Source: Lithobates sylvaticus (lineage: Eukaryota > Chordata > Amphibia > Anura > Ranidae). Taken from it: a stretch of DNA of 64,000 nt. The stretch lies in NCBI GenBank assembly GCA_028564925.1, contig CM053026.1, positions 602,147,339-602,211,338 on the forward strand, read 5' to 3'. Position numbers and translations under genes: made by a program. The notes beneath the pieces are model-generated. The model did not search any database. It was not told where the DNA came from and saw nothing but the letters and a program-made list of their open reading frames with translations. Positions 32,923-44,294 of the stretch are shown one piece after another. Each line of letters begins with the position of its first letter. The stretch's first letter is position 1.

Positions 32923-33547
32923 CAGTATCTGACAAAAGTGAGTACACCCCTCACATTTTTGTAAATAGTTTATTATATCTTTTCATGTGACAACACTGAA
33001 GAAATGACACTTTGCTACAATGTAAAGTAGTGAGTGTACAGCTTGTATAACAGTGTAAATTTGCTGTCCCTTTAAAATAACTCAACACACAGCCATTAAT
33101 GTCTAAACAGCTGGCAACAAAAGCGAGTACACCCCTAAGTGAAAATATCCAAATTGGGTTCTTTTTTTCAGATCCTCGGAGAGTTCTTTGCCATGAGGTG
33201 CCATGTCGAACTTTCAGTGACCAGTATGAGAGAGTAAGAGCGATAACACCAAATGTAACACACCTGCTCCCCATTCACACCTGAGACCTTGTAACACTAA
33301 CGAGTCACATGACATCGGGGAGGAAAAATGGTTAATTGGGCCCAATTTGGACATTTTCACTTTACTCACTTTTGTTGCCAGCGATTTAGACATTAATGGC
33401 TGTGTGTTGAGTTATTTTGAGGAGACAGCTAATTTACACTGTTATACAAGCTGTACACTCACTACTTTACATTGTAGCAAAGTGTCGTTTCTTATAGTAA
33501 AATATTTACAAAAATGTGAGGGGTGTACTCACTTTTGTGAGATACTG
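32923..33547. mobile_element. Tc1-derived MITE (625 bp)
   Basis: TA at 32921-32922 and 33548-33549; ends CAGTATCTGACAAAAGTGAG and CTCACTTTTGTGAGATACTG. Long inverted repeats (~210 bp) face a short centre. The centre keeps, on the minus strand at 33170-33208, the first 13 codons of a Tc1 transposase (MAPHGKELSEDLK) plus upstream sequence (CACCTGCTCCCCATTCACAC). The rest of the gene is deleted, so it would need enzyme supplied in trans. This is a different Tc1 lineage from the element at 4859-6480. Confidence 0.88.
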
Positions 33548-33639
33548 TATGTGGCAATTTTGCTGTATGACATCCTGAGGAGAAAAACTGTCTCTTAATA
33601 TTAATTCTTTCATATGTGTATAAATGTCAAATTCAGTTG

Positions 33640-33880
33640 CCAGAAAATTTAAAGCTGAACTAAAGGCAGATATATGAAAAAATGAATGCAGTAATGTATT
33701 CCTTTGAAAATAATGAAATGCAACTTATGTAAGCAACTGTATTTGACTTATTAGTCCCCTGTCATCCCTTACTCTATCCAAAATGAAAAAGTAGGCAAGG
33801 GTTGAAACACCTACCAGATTTTTGCCCTGTCTGTGTGTCATTGGTGAAATCTCCCCAAAGTGAAAAATCTGCTTAACTAG
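33640..33880. repeat. worn MITE fragment
   Basis: TTAAAGCTGAACTAAAGGC at the left, with TCTATCCAAAATGAAAAAGT and GGTGAAATCTCCCC further on, correspond to pieces of the MITE at 48512-48770, partly in opposite orientation. Confidence 0.45.
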
Positions 33881-33884
33881 TTAA

Positions 33885-34778
33885 AGACTGCCCACTGCAT
33901 ATATACTGCAGCAGGGCATCTCTATTGCGCAAATCAACGTACCTGTACGTTGTTTCATGCAATAGAGAGTGTGGGCACGCGTGCCCGCTGCACATCGGGG
34001 GATCGTGCGCGAGTCCTGCGGACTCCACCCGTGAACCCTTCACAGACAAGGCAGATCCCCGCTCTGACAGGGGGCAACACTGAGATTGTCTGTTCCTAGT
34101 AACCAGGAACAGCGATCTCTTTGTTGTCCCAGTGAGCCCATCCCCCACACAGTTAGAACACACACTGAGGGAACACAGGTAACCCTTCGATCACCCCTAA
34201 TGTTAACCCCTCCCCTGCCAGTGTCATTTATACAGTGATCAGTGCACGTTTTTAGCAACGATCACTGTATTGGTGTCACTGGGGTCAGATTTGTCTGCCA
34301 CAATGTCGCAGTCCCGCTAAAAATCGCAGATCGTCGCCATTACTAGTAAAAACAATAAAAAATAATTCAAAGTCCATAAATCTATCCCCTATTTTATAGA
34401 GACTATAACTTTTGCACAAGCCAATCAATATACGCTTATTGACATTTTTTGACCAAAAATATGTAGTGGAATACATATTGGCCTAAACTGATGAATACAT
34501 TTTTTTTTTATATATATTTTTTTGGATATGTATTATAACAGAAAGTAAAAAAAATATATATATTTTTTTTAAATTGTTGGTCTTTTTTTGTTTATAAAAA
34601 CATAAAAACAACAGAGGTGATCAAATACCACCAAAAGAAAGCTCTATTTGTGGGGAAAATAACTTTTATTTGTGTACAGCTTCACACGCCCACACAATTG
34701 TCAGTAAAGTAACGCAGTGCCGTATAGCAAAAAATGGCCTGGTCATTAATGGGGTAAATCCTTCCGGGACTGAAGTGG
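33885..34778 (+). mobile_element. TTAA-flanked repeat, family P copy 2
   Basis: TTAA at 33881-33884 and 34779-34782; the right end reads GGGACTGAAGTGG. The right half aligns with 1550-1764 throughout. The left part is again hairpins with different sequences: 33889-33917 (GCCC...GGGC around TGCATATATACTGCA), 33921-33968 (CTCTATTGC/GCAATAGAG with ACGTAC/GTACGT inside) and 34082-34119. No ORF. Confidence 0.75.
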
Positions 34779-34782
34779 TTAA

Positions 34783-36196
34783 ATAGCGGTCTTCAGAACA
34801 TTTAGCCCTAATAATGGACAATGTCCCCTCTTTTAATCCTCTAGTGACAATTCTAACATCTTGGATTTCCACCAACTTTCTGTCTTGGAGACAATCACCA
34901 GGACAAATAAAGGTCTAAGACAGAGGGACAGAGACTTAAAAAAAATTGACAAGGTTTCTAATTCCTCCCTACTTTAAATAAATCAATTGGGCGATGAAGC
35001 AGCATTGTGGTAATTGATACCTACTGAAGGTTTCCAGCATGTCCTGCAGATGAATTACCTTTAATTAGAGCGCATCAAAATTATCAGGACAAAACTCCTT
35101 TACAAAGGGACTCCCTAAAGATTGTGCTGATGACCTTGATGTAAATTAATAAAACAAATTAGTCTTCAGTGCGCCTTCTTCGGGAAACCTACAATGTTCT
35201 ATTACACAATTGACATAGTGAAAGAATGGATAATCATCTAAAAACCTGCCTAAAGAAAGAATATAAAACAACTGACCCAAAACCATTTTAGTTTCCCTTT
35301 AGGGCACTAGAAAGTGAAGCTACAAATCAAACATGTGAAATGTGATCATGACTATACAGTGGAAATAGTGTGACATTTAGAGTATTACATAAACTTTATA
35401 ATAAATACACAAAATGAATAGTCTCTGCAAATACATCTTAGTTTCTCTCTAGGGAAAAATAATGTGCTAGGAAGATTTTCACCGGCTGCGTTTTTAGGTT
35501 TATGATCTGTCAGTAAATTTTCTGACTGTGGCCAGTATTTCCATTAGTTTTGGCATCCTTAGCATTAAAGAGTTCTATGTCTGGAGACTTATCTCAGCAC
35601 CGTGAACTAAAATGCACTAAAAGAACAACGGTTTCAATTTGATGCCAGCCTACTCACAGCCTAGACAAAAATGCAGAACTGGGTCCAAGCTAAGCATACA
35701 AAAGCCAATATTTATAGGATTATAACACAATGCCAAACTATAAGGGCATCACTAAACAGATTTTATAGCCATAACAAATCTATTTGGCACTGTTGTGACA
35801 TTATCTCAGTTACGTGCAGTGTAATATGAAAGACAACATAACTTCCTTCACTTGTCATTGCAGTTTGTACTGTACTGTCAGCTTTTACCACCCGCAGTAC
35901 AGCAATCCATCAGTGTTACAGTGCCATCAAATATTACTCAAGGAATGATACAAAATAAAATGCTTTTTACTAACACTGTGAAATTATGGACTTTTACAGC
36001 ACTTCGGAAAACTAATTATAGCTTGCATATTGTTGTAAGAAAGTTGACCTTTTGTGCTCATTGAGCTGAAACACTAGATAAAGGATGAAACTGAATTAGT
36101 AAAAATTAATACAAACCCTGGGAATTAGGGGGCTGTTGAGTTCCGATTTACCCAACAGAAACAAAACCACTTAAAACTATGAGAAAGCTTAATTAC
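34783..36196. other. unique AT-rich DNA
   Basis: No gene or repeat recognised. Confidence 0.4.
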
Positions 36197-36816
36197 TTAA
36201 AGTGGATGTAAACCCGAAATTTTTTTTTTTTTTTTTTTTTTTTTCGTCTGGCACAATATAGAGTATGGAATTTCAGATCAGCTGTGCCCAGTCTTGCCAC
36301 AAAGAGTTAATCTAGCTCTGAGCAATCCTCATATCTATTTTCAGTGAAATAAAACTGCTGTGATTGACAGGTGATTTACATATCTCGTGCACTAGCCTAA
36401 GACATGCATTATTTTTTAATTCCCACCCCCACTACTTTCTTCAGCAGCTCTGCAAGGATTGGCTGTTCCACACCTCAGCATGATATGGCATGCTGAAGTC
36501 ATGTGGGGACTTTTCTGGGTTTTGACTGGATGTTAGTGACCATAGCAGAAGTTCAGTGTAAGAAATACACAGGAGAAAATGCATGTTGATAAGGGGAGTG
36601 TAGAGGTGGGTGGGAAGTCTACTGACATCACGACTCCACCCACTGAGCCCTGGAAAACAGACCACCCCACAAAATCTGCAGTTTTTCAGGTTTCATAGCA
36701 GACAGAGGGGAGACATTTGACAGATAAGTATACATGCAGGAGGCATGCATATCCTTCTAGATAACCAATATTGCAGTAGTTTAGAAAGGATGAGAGTGGG
36801 TTTACATCCACTTTAA
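36197..36816 (+). mobile_element. T2/Kolobok-like MITE (TTAAAGTGGATGTAAACCC ends)
   Basis: Perfect 19-bp terminal inverted repeat TTAAAGTGGATGTAAACCC, counting the TTAA, at 36197 and ending 36816. Near its right end CAGATAAGT (36721-36729) sits where related MITEs have CAGGTAAGT. Non-coding. Confidence 0.85.
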
Positions 36817-37204
36817 AGAGGAGGTCTAGCCAAAAAAAAAAGTCAGCAGCTACAAATACTGCAGCTGCTGACTTTTAATATTAGGGCACTTACCTGTCCA
36901 GGGAGCCCGCGATGTTGGCACACCAGCCGATCTTCGGATCAACTCCTGGGTGCTGCCACCACCATTCCTGGTAAGTGAATCAGGCTGGTTCCCTACTGCG
37001 CATGCGTGAATCGCTAAACGCTTTCCAATCGGCCCGGTGGCGAGGGTGAAAGGGGGAGGGGGCCGAACTTCCTGGGAGATCTGGCCACGGCCTGTCTCCC
37101 ATAAGTGGGGAAGGGGACCTGTCATAAACGGGTCCCCGTTCCCCCCTCACTCCTGAAAGGTGCCAAAAGTTCCCCTTTTGGGTGAGTTCCTCTTTTCACT
37201 TTAA
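36813..37204 (-). mobile_element. T2/Kolobok-like MITE, AGTCAGCAGCT hairpin family
   Basis: Starts TTAAAGAGGAGGTCTAGCC, sharing its TTAA with the preceding MITE, and ends CCTCTTTTCACTTTAA. The hairpin at 36839-36877 and the donor-like CAGGTAAGT on the minus strand (36888-36896) match 18110-18344 and 57809-58276. GC-rich middle, no ORF of note. Confidence 0.75.
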
Positions 37205-37393
37205 AGAGGAGCTGAAGTCTGTAAGCAGTGTCCTAACACAGCAGGTAGAAGGGAAAGGATTAGTCACCATTGAATTGGTACGTATTGTATTGAACGTGGT
37301 CTCCGAGCAGCTGTTATTCTCAAGAACCCTATTATAGTGTGTGGGTTTTAACCCATGTGTTATTTCACAGCACCCAAAAAATCTGAACTTTAA
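37201..37393. mobile_element. probable third adjacent T2-like MITE
   Basis: Starts TTAAAGAGGAGCTGAAGTC at the TTAA shared with its left neighbour; ends CTGAACTTTAA. Only the outer six bases pair well, so this is less certain. Confidence 0.4.
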
Positions 37394-37623
37394 TGATACC
37401 AAATTGACCCAACACTTCTAACTGATAAAAATGCAGTCATTGTTAACATTGCATTTTTAAATTTAATTTAAAAAAATATATAAAATATGATATTTTGCAC
37501 AATCACAATATGCCCCCCTTGCTGCTCCCGCACAGTGCTTAAACACTATGAAGAAGACACATATTTTCTAGTCACATAAATATAGTTTGCAAAACAATCA
37601 ATAGACATCCCTATTGTTACATA

Positions 37624-37836
37624 CCCTGTTTCCCCGAAAATAAGACCTGATAGTCGGTGATGGCTGCAATATAAGCCCTACCCCCCAAATAAGCCCTAGT
37701 TAAAGTCCTTGTAGGTCTTATTTTCAGGGTAGGGCTTATTTTCAGGTTAACAGGGTAGGGCTTATTTTGGGGGGTAGGGCTTATATTGCAGCCATCACCA
37801 ACAATCACGCTAGGTCTTATTTTCGGGGAAACAGGG
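37624..37836. mobile_element. foldback MITE of mariner type (213 bp)
   Basis: TA at 37622-37623 and 37837-37838. Ends CCCTGTTTCCCCGAAAATAA and TTATTTTCGGGGAAACAGGG are perfect inverted repeats. The middle repeats GTAGGGCTTATTTT three times with inverted partners. Similar foldback elements with these ends occur in many vertebrates; I recall them as mariner-related but cannot verify a name. Confidence 0.8.
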
Positions 37837-37838
37837 TA

Positions 37839-38911
37839 GTTGGTGGACTGATATTTTCCTCATTACTAACCTACCATGCCTTGTTTTGCACAGTGGCTCT
37901 GTGTGGAGGTGGCCATCTCGGTAGAGGTAGAGTCAGGGTTTTTGCATTGTCAGATCCTCCAGTAAAAACAACGAGCAGCACAGACATGGCATCACCAAAT
38001 CTCACTTCATATCTCCTGAGATTAGCAGTCGTAGGCAGCAGTGCCTCAGAGCTCATACTAAAGATATAGAGATATGAGGCTGTGGACACATTCACATACC
38101 AAGAAGTGCACATGTCTCAGGAGTAATTCCAAACAAAAGGCACCTTTTTCAGGGTACTGCTTAGTTATTAACTTTTTAAAGGTTCCTTAAAACATAGTAA
38201 ATTTTACCTTTTTGAGTTCAGTTTAACCTCAAAGGGAAAGTGTAACGTATTATTAATGAGTACACATATTTACAAGCTTCTTTATTCTTGTAGATTCGCC
38301 ACTAAAAGGATAGATAAACGAATATATTGAGAAGATATCAGTCACATCAAGTGTCCTATTTCGTTTTCGTGATTAATGCACCTGCATTGTGACAGTACTA
38401 CGCAAAACAGAAAAACCCTCATTGACTGAGTGCTGCTTCTTCCTCTCACATTGCTTCACAGGGCAGATAGCAGGACAAATTCAGGTATTTTTTCTATGTA
38501 AAAATATACTTGATTTTTTAATGAATACACAACTACATGAAATGGTTAATGTGTGCATGGAGTTTAAGTTTGTATAAGCTTTTGAAATATCCACTCTACC
38601 ATCTGGGAATTTTTTTTCCACAGGTAAATCAAGGACAAGGCATATACTCTGAGATATGAATGAACTATCCTTTTTGTCGGCAGTCAGTAGAAAAGACAGA
38701 TCATATACTTTCCCAAATGTATATATTGGCATAACAGTTTCCTGTGCCACCCGCTGCAGAATTTAGGAATGAAACCCCTTGAGCCCCTAGTTAAAGGAAG
38801 CCTTGACTGATTGAAACATGGTTCATTAAAGTGGGTATTAAAGTTAATAGATAAACTTCAAGCATCTAAAATTGGGTGACTGGATACTAGGGCATGGGGT
38901 GAAAGATTTAT
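37839..38911. other. unique DNA
   Basis: No gene recognised. Confidence 0.4.
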
Positions 38912-39150
38912 GCCTGAACTCCAGAAATGATAATGCTGAGGTAATCACCATTGACTTGAAGACTTTCAGCCCTCAGAAAATTTGCACATCAACCTGCTCA
39001 TTTTATGAAGTTGGTCCTCACAGCTTAATTGCCTGAACCCCAGTACAGGTTATTCTGTGGTAACCACCACTGACATAAAGACCTTCAGCCCTCAGAAGGG
39101 TTGTCCTTCGAACCTGCTCATTTTATTAAGATGTCTGTCATGGCTAAATT
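38912..39150 (+). repeat. diverged tandem duplication, 119-bp period
   Basis: GCCTGAACYCCAG begins at 38912 and 39031. Both units contain TTCAGCCCTCAGAA and AACCTGCTCATTTTAT at matching places. A 20-bp mini-duplication (GCTAAATTGGCTGTT) follows at 39143-39180. Confidence 0.8.
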
Positions 39151-39180
39151 GGCTGTTGTCATTGCTAAATTGGCTGTTTT

Positions 39181-41707
39181 ACTTGGCCCTTTCCTTTGAT
39201 AAGCTGCCCTCAAGTGGGTTTTTTGGGTTGGTCCGATGCCTGTCCAGAACTCATGGTAAGGACAGGCTTTTTAGGTTACTGTTTAGATGTGCTCCTAGGA
39301 TAACTGTGACTGGCACCAGTTAAGTTATGTAGGAAAAATTCAATAAAGCTCAATCAGCCTCATTGTCATGTTTGGGCAAAGTTATTTATGTACGAGTATG
39401 GCTTCAGTCCTATGCTTCTCATCATGCAAGGGGGGTGGCATAGCTTTGCTGCTGCGGCCACTGCTGAGGGATGTGCAGAACCTTCTGCCATTGATGTTGT
39501 ATAAAACTTCACTCACACATTTGTTTAAAAGTACAAACTTCTTCAGTGAATGCCCAGATGATAAGATTGGGCACTTTCATACACAAGGGCCACGATGTAA
39601 GGATATTTCACATTCATTATGGAATAATTTTTTGGCATTCCTTCCTACTTCCTAAAGTGCAGTAATCTCTTGGCCTGAGCAGCCAATGGAGAGGCACAAG
39701 CATTGTCACCTGGTGAGTATGTGTATAGCCCTGAGACAATTTTGACTTTATAAAAGCGGAAACCTGTGCAGAATTTTATAGGGGGTGCAGTGGAAAAAGC
39801 GGTGGTAGGGGAGCATGAGAAAGTTAATTACAGACAACTTACTACAACATGCTACTTTGCCTAATCTAGGCACACCATTGTGTTTGCTTTAGAGTGTCAG
39901 GTCATTATGGGATTTCTTGGTCTTTTATAACTTTATATTTTACAGTAGAGGGTATGTTATTCCTATTCTACTATCAAATGTACAGCATAGGGGTATGTGC
40001 AGGGTCTAGTAAGTAAACAATGAGACCACATAGAAAAATAGATTTTGACTCTAGATTTGTCACTTCAATCGTTATCACAAATCCTAGTACTGATATGTAT
40101 TACATTCAAAAACAAGAACACTGCAACACAGCTATGTGTTTAACTATTATATCTCTTTGCCAAGTGCTATTTCTACCAGGATCTGTCATTAGGTGTTTAT
40201 GCACACAAATGTTTTATTGGCAATAACTGTCATATATCAGATTACCACAGATGTTTATACAGTATATGTCACCATGTGATTTTTTATATTATATATATTC
40301 TATTCTATAATATTGTCTATTTTCCAAATGAAAGAGGGTCTTGTGAATTGAAACTAGATTGCTGATTCCTATTTTTGCTGTCAATTATGCGGGCTGACAG
40401 GCTGAAGTTTAATAGTAAAACTAAATATTATGTGAATTGCCCTTCATATTTAACCTTTAAATGATGCTGCAGGATAAATCTAAAATCAATATTTCTGGCA
40501 TCAGTGAAGTGGGATAAGTAACTCCATGGGCTTGGAAGCAGCTGTCATATTTTAAATGATGATGTACAGAGAGGCACATTTAAAGCGTCAGTAAACCCAT
40601 CCATAAAACAGTTAACTTTCCGGCACGTGCCGGAAATGTAACACTTCCATTGGTTGTGCTCTCAACCAAACTGTCAAACCATCCAATGGCTGGTGTCATA
40701 GCTGATCACATGTGCAGCATTATGGCAGTTGTAGATTAAACAGAGGCCAATCAGCGATTAAGTCCACGTCAATCACAATGAACACAGAAAAAGAACATCA
40801 TCCACTGACACTCGACTGTACCTGGCACTTCTCCAAAATGCTGCTGGAAACCATGACTTCTATAAGGAGGGGGTTGGAAGATAAAGCCATGTTGATTGGC
40901 CCTTCTAACTCACCTGAATTTAGTTCAGGGGCCGAAAGTGCATTCATGGTAAATGACTGATATAGCCGGTAATGACTACATTAGTTTGCCATTTTCCCAC
41001 ACTGTGAACAACTTGGGTTCAGGATAAACTCATTATTAGCCCAAATTCTAAGCTTATCTCTACTTTACAACAGATACGACAAGATCCTATAAGTTCCATC
41101 TCCTAGTGTTGCCATTATACTCATTGCAACACAGGAGCATGTGAATTCATTATCCTGGCACTAAGGGTAGTTTATTTTCACCAGTAGTATAGTTTTAGGT
41201 TCTCCTTCAACAAAAACAACACAGAAGCATTTCAAGAGCAGGCTATATAATGCTGCAGTGTCATGTTTTATGCCTCATCAGCTGTGCTATAATTCACAAA
41301 TTTTCCTGCTGAGAGACACAATAATTACATCTTCCTGAATTCCAGAAAAAACGCAGCCACAGTGTGTAGGAAATCCAAGAAAGGGCTTTGTCTGCAGACA
41401 TAAGCTGACAGGAACTGTGAAGGAAAAAGATGCAATGCCATCAACAGTCTAACCTTTGTTATATGAAACCAGACGTGTGACCCAATCGTGACTTCTTTTG
41501 TTTGGTGGGTACAATGACAAATGACTTACTGAAATAAAAAAAAATAGTTTCATAGTCTGAAGACAAATATTTATGACATTCAGTGTCAAATTGTATAAAT
41601 GCCATGCATAACTATACTGTTGTTCCTGTTAAGAACTGGGTAATGGTGTGACAGAGAAAATATGAAAATAATAGAGCTCCGGAAAAATATGCTGCAAAGC
41701 AGCACTT
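39181..41707. other. unique DNA
   Basis: No convincing gene. TTAAAGCGTCAGTAAACCC at about 40579 looks like one end of a T2-like MITE, but I could not find its partner. Confidence 0.4.
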
Positions 41708-41710
41708 TTA

Positions 41711-42136
41711 AGCCCCATACACACGGTCGGACAATCCGCGGACCAGGTCGGTCGGATCCTGTCCGTCATACTTTGTCTGATGTTGGTTTTGCGTACACAC
41801 GGTCGGACAAAGTTGTCGGAAAATCCGATCATTCTGAACGTGGTGACGTTTGTTGCCTACGACGGGACTACGTAGAGGCTAGTAGCCAATAGCTTTGGTC
41901 TTGTAATGTGATCTGAGCATGCGTAGCACTTTGTCCGGTCGGACAACCGTACACACGATCGGATTTGGTGTGATCGGACCGTGTTGTCGGCAAATCTTTC
42001 CAGCAGGAGATAAGACTTTGTCCGTCGGACAATCCGACGTACACTGTCCGATGGTGCATACACACGGTCTGATTTTTCAACAACATTGTCCGATCGGACA
42101 GAATCCATGAAAAAGTCCGACCGTGTGTATGGGGCT
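41711..42136. mobile_element. foldback MITE with GCCCCATACACACGG ends (426 bp)
   Basis: Direct TTA triplets at 41708-41710 and 42137-42139. Ends AGCCCCATACACACGGTCGG and CCGACCGTGTGTATGGGGCT are perfect inverted repeats. The interior repeats GGACAA/TTGTCC and CGATCGGA blocks as a long imperfect palindrome. TWA target and structure resemble 14734-15158 (425 bp), so a PIF/Harbinger source is likely. Confidence 0.8.
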
Positions 42137-42139
42137 TTA

Positions 42140-42770
42140 GAGATCCAAGTCAAAGGCTATTGGTCAACTCTGAATCATTTCTGATACTATTAGCGTCAGG
42201 GCTGGGCTCAGGCCTTCCTTCTCAAAGCTGGCCGCTTAGCTGTCGGCTAATTGCCAGCTAATATAATAATAATTAAATAATAATAATAATATAATAATAT
42301 TTCTCCACAGTGACTCACCTGTTGATATCCTGCTCGTCAGTCCTGCCTACTTAAGTCATGTAGTCCAGATGATCTCTACCTTCGCCTTGATCACATTTCT
42401 AGAGATGCTCTCCTGTTTTCCTGTTAAAGACTTGCTTGGCTGACATTCCTTCTGGCTCCAGATCCTGCTTGCTTTTCTACTATGCTAATCTCTGAATCCC
42501 TGACGTTTTGGCTTGTCTGACTATCTGTTTCAGTTCCTGAACTCTGGCTATGTTTTGACTACGTTTACTCTGTTTCATTTTTTTTACTATTATTAAACAA
42601 GCGTGATTTAACTGTACTTCTGTCTCAGTCTGATTCATGGTTTCTAACAATTAGTAAATATATAATTTTATATTGAACATATATGAAAATAAATGTGTTA
42701 TTGTCAGACCATGAAACTGCAATTTCTTTCATGGAGAGGTTATTTTAAAAGTATTAGTCACAGATCAGGG
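42140..42770. other. unique DNA with an AT-rich simple repeat
   Basis: AATAAT-type simple repeat at about 42258-42300; nothing else. Confidence 0.5.
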
Positions 42771-42784
42771 GTGTAACTAAGAAT

Positions 42785-43296
42785 GCAAAAATATACACAA
42801 GAGAGTGCATTACAAAATAAAACCATTTATTAAACGCACATAACAGTGTTATACTCACAAAAGTAGGAATAAAATCAAGCTTGTGAGGTGAGTGACTCTA
42901 TGGCCACATGATGGAAAAGCTTACACGTTTCGGGGGACAGACCCCCTTCCTCCGAGCTAAGGGTTAGCTCTGAGGAAGGGGTCTGTCCCCCAAAACGCAT
43001 TCGATTTTCCATCATGTGGCCAGACTGTGACCCGCCTCACCAGTTGGAGCGTTGGAGTTGGAGCGTTGTACATGACAAGCTTGACTTTTGTGAGTATAAC
43101 ACTGTTATGCGCTTTTACTAAAACATTTTGTGGTTATGCACTAGGCGTATGCTCCCTTTTGGGTATATTTTTGCAGTACTTGAAAGGACCACCCAGTCTG
43201 AGGAGGGCTGCCTCGCTAAAACCATTTCCTACCATAGTCCCATTTTTTTGGGTAAGTCCTGGGATTGAGCACTGGATGGTGTTTTTGGTTTGTCTT
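42785..43296. mobile_element. palindromic retroelement-like insertion with 14-bp target duplication
   Basis: GTGTAACTAAGAAT is repeated exactly at 42771-42784 and 43297-43310. Inside, the left part starts GCAAAAATATACAC and is mirrored by GGGTATATTTTTGC at ~43160-43173. The arms ATAACAGTGTTATACTCACA and its complement lie at ~42840 and ~43090. The centre (42903-43020) folds on itself around two hammerhead-like cores. A long staggered duplication suits target-primed reverse transcription rather than a DNA transposon. A Penelope-like derivative is a reasonable guess, unproven. Confidence 0.6.
42926..42998. ncRNA. pair of degenerate hammerhead-like cores, opposite strands
   Basis: Plus strand: CTGAGGA (42970-42976), stem GGGG/CCCC, then AAAAC (42992-42996), with A where the core expects G. 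Minus strand: CGGAGGA (42954-42948), the same stem, then GAAACG (42931-42926), with G where the core expects U. Each arm keeps the residue the other lost, so their common ancestor would read CUGANGA...GAAAC. Probably inactive now. Confidence 0.35.
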
Positions 43297-43329
43297 GTGT
43301 AACTAAGAATCATAGGTCAGAGATTACAA

Positions 43330-43376
43330 CCCCCCCCCCCCCCCCCCCCCACCCCCCCCCCCCCCCCCCCCCCCCC
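43330..43376. repeat. 47-nt C tract
   Basis: C21-A-C25. The opposite strand is G-rich and could form G-quadruplexes; length in the assembly may be unreliable. Confidence 0.9.
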
Positions 43377-43454
43377 GATGACATTTTTGTTCGGGTATTG
43401 TAAAAACGCTGTGATGAAAAATGGATATAGCCAAATAGAAAGTCTAATATCCAT

Positions 43455-43610
43455 GAAAAATAGGAACATTTCAGACCCTTATCTGAGCATGCAGCTTGGC
43501 TGGCCATATAGGATTTATGTTCATCCCCCCCAACCATACCAGGACATATGGCCTCAATGTAGGGAGGGTACATTGCCAGGGGGAGACCCAAAGCTTATTT
43601 GAATCTGGAA
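43455..43610 (-). repeat. core module fragment, antisense, degenerate
   Basis: CAGACCCTTATCTGAGCATG, then GGCTGGCC, CCATACCAGGACATATGGCC and AATCTGGAAGCCCC, correspond in inverted order to the core module at 2580-2830. Confidence 0.6.
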
Positions 43611-43760
43611 GCCCCTTTTAAAAATAATATGACATTTGATCACTGGGCACAGAGCCATAGTACCAGGTCATGTGGATAAAGCAGGAAATACAGCTCTGTG
43701 TGTGCATCTTTTAAAAAAAAGAGGCATTATATATGAGTGGGGGGGGGGGGGTAAACAAAT

Positions 43761-44294
43761 CTTCAAACTTTAGGTTTGATCTTTATTGCATACTTCCATT
43801 GGTTAAACGTATACCAATGTACGTATACATATCTCATACCTGAGGGGTCACTAAGGCAGCTAAAAATCGCTGTTGTCAGCACTACTACAGTGAAAGCAGC
43901 AATATTCCAGGTCAAAGCTGCCCCTCTGCACACAGAACACAGGGGATAGCTTACTTGGCACTGCCACCATTGACAGTATGCAAATTCACAGTAAGTGAAT
44001 ACAATGAATTTTCTGTTTGGACGAGCTGGAGATCATGACGTCACAGCTCTCCATCCAATTCAAGCAAAGAACACTGTGTTTAAAAAAAAAAAAAATACAA
44101 GACATTCTGTGAATGGTGGCAATGCCAAATGAGTGGCCCAGATGATTGCTGCTATCGCTGTAGTAGCGCTGACCACTACAGTGATTGTCAGCCTCAGCAG
44201 CCACCCTTCAGGTATGAGATATGGATACTTACATGTGTTCAAACTGGACCAATGTAACTATGCAATAACGATCAAACCAGGGGTTCGGCTTTAA
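43761..44294. mobile_element. inverted-repeat MITE (~530 bp)
   Basis: The left arm has GGTTTGATC, ATTGCATA and ATATCTCATACCTGA; the right arm has their complements TCAGGTATGAGATAT, TATGCAAT and GATCAAACC, ending GGCTTTAA at 44294. T2-like ends are likely but worn. A donor-like CAG|GTATGA occurs in both arms. Confidence 0.6.

Noticed and set aside
43310-43591. Gly-rich frame on the minus strand
   Set aside because: Created by the C tract and an antisense core fragment.
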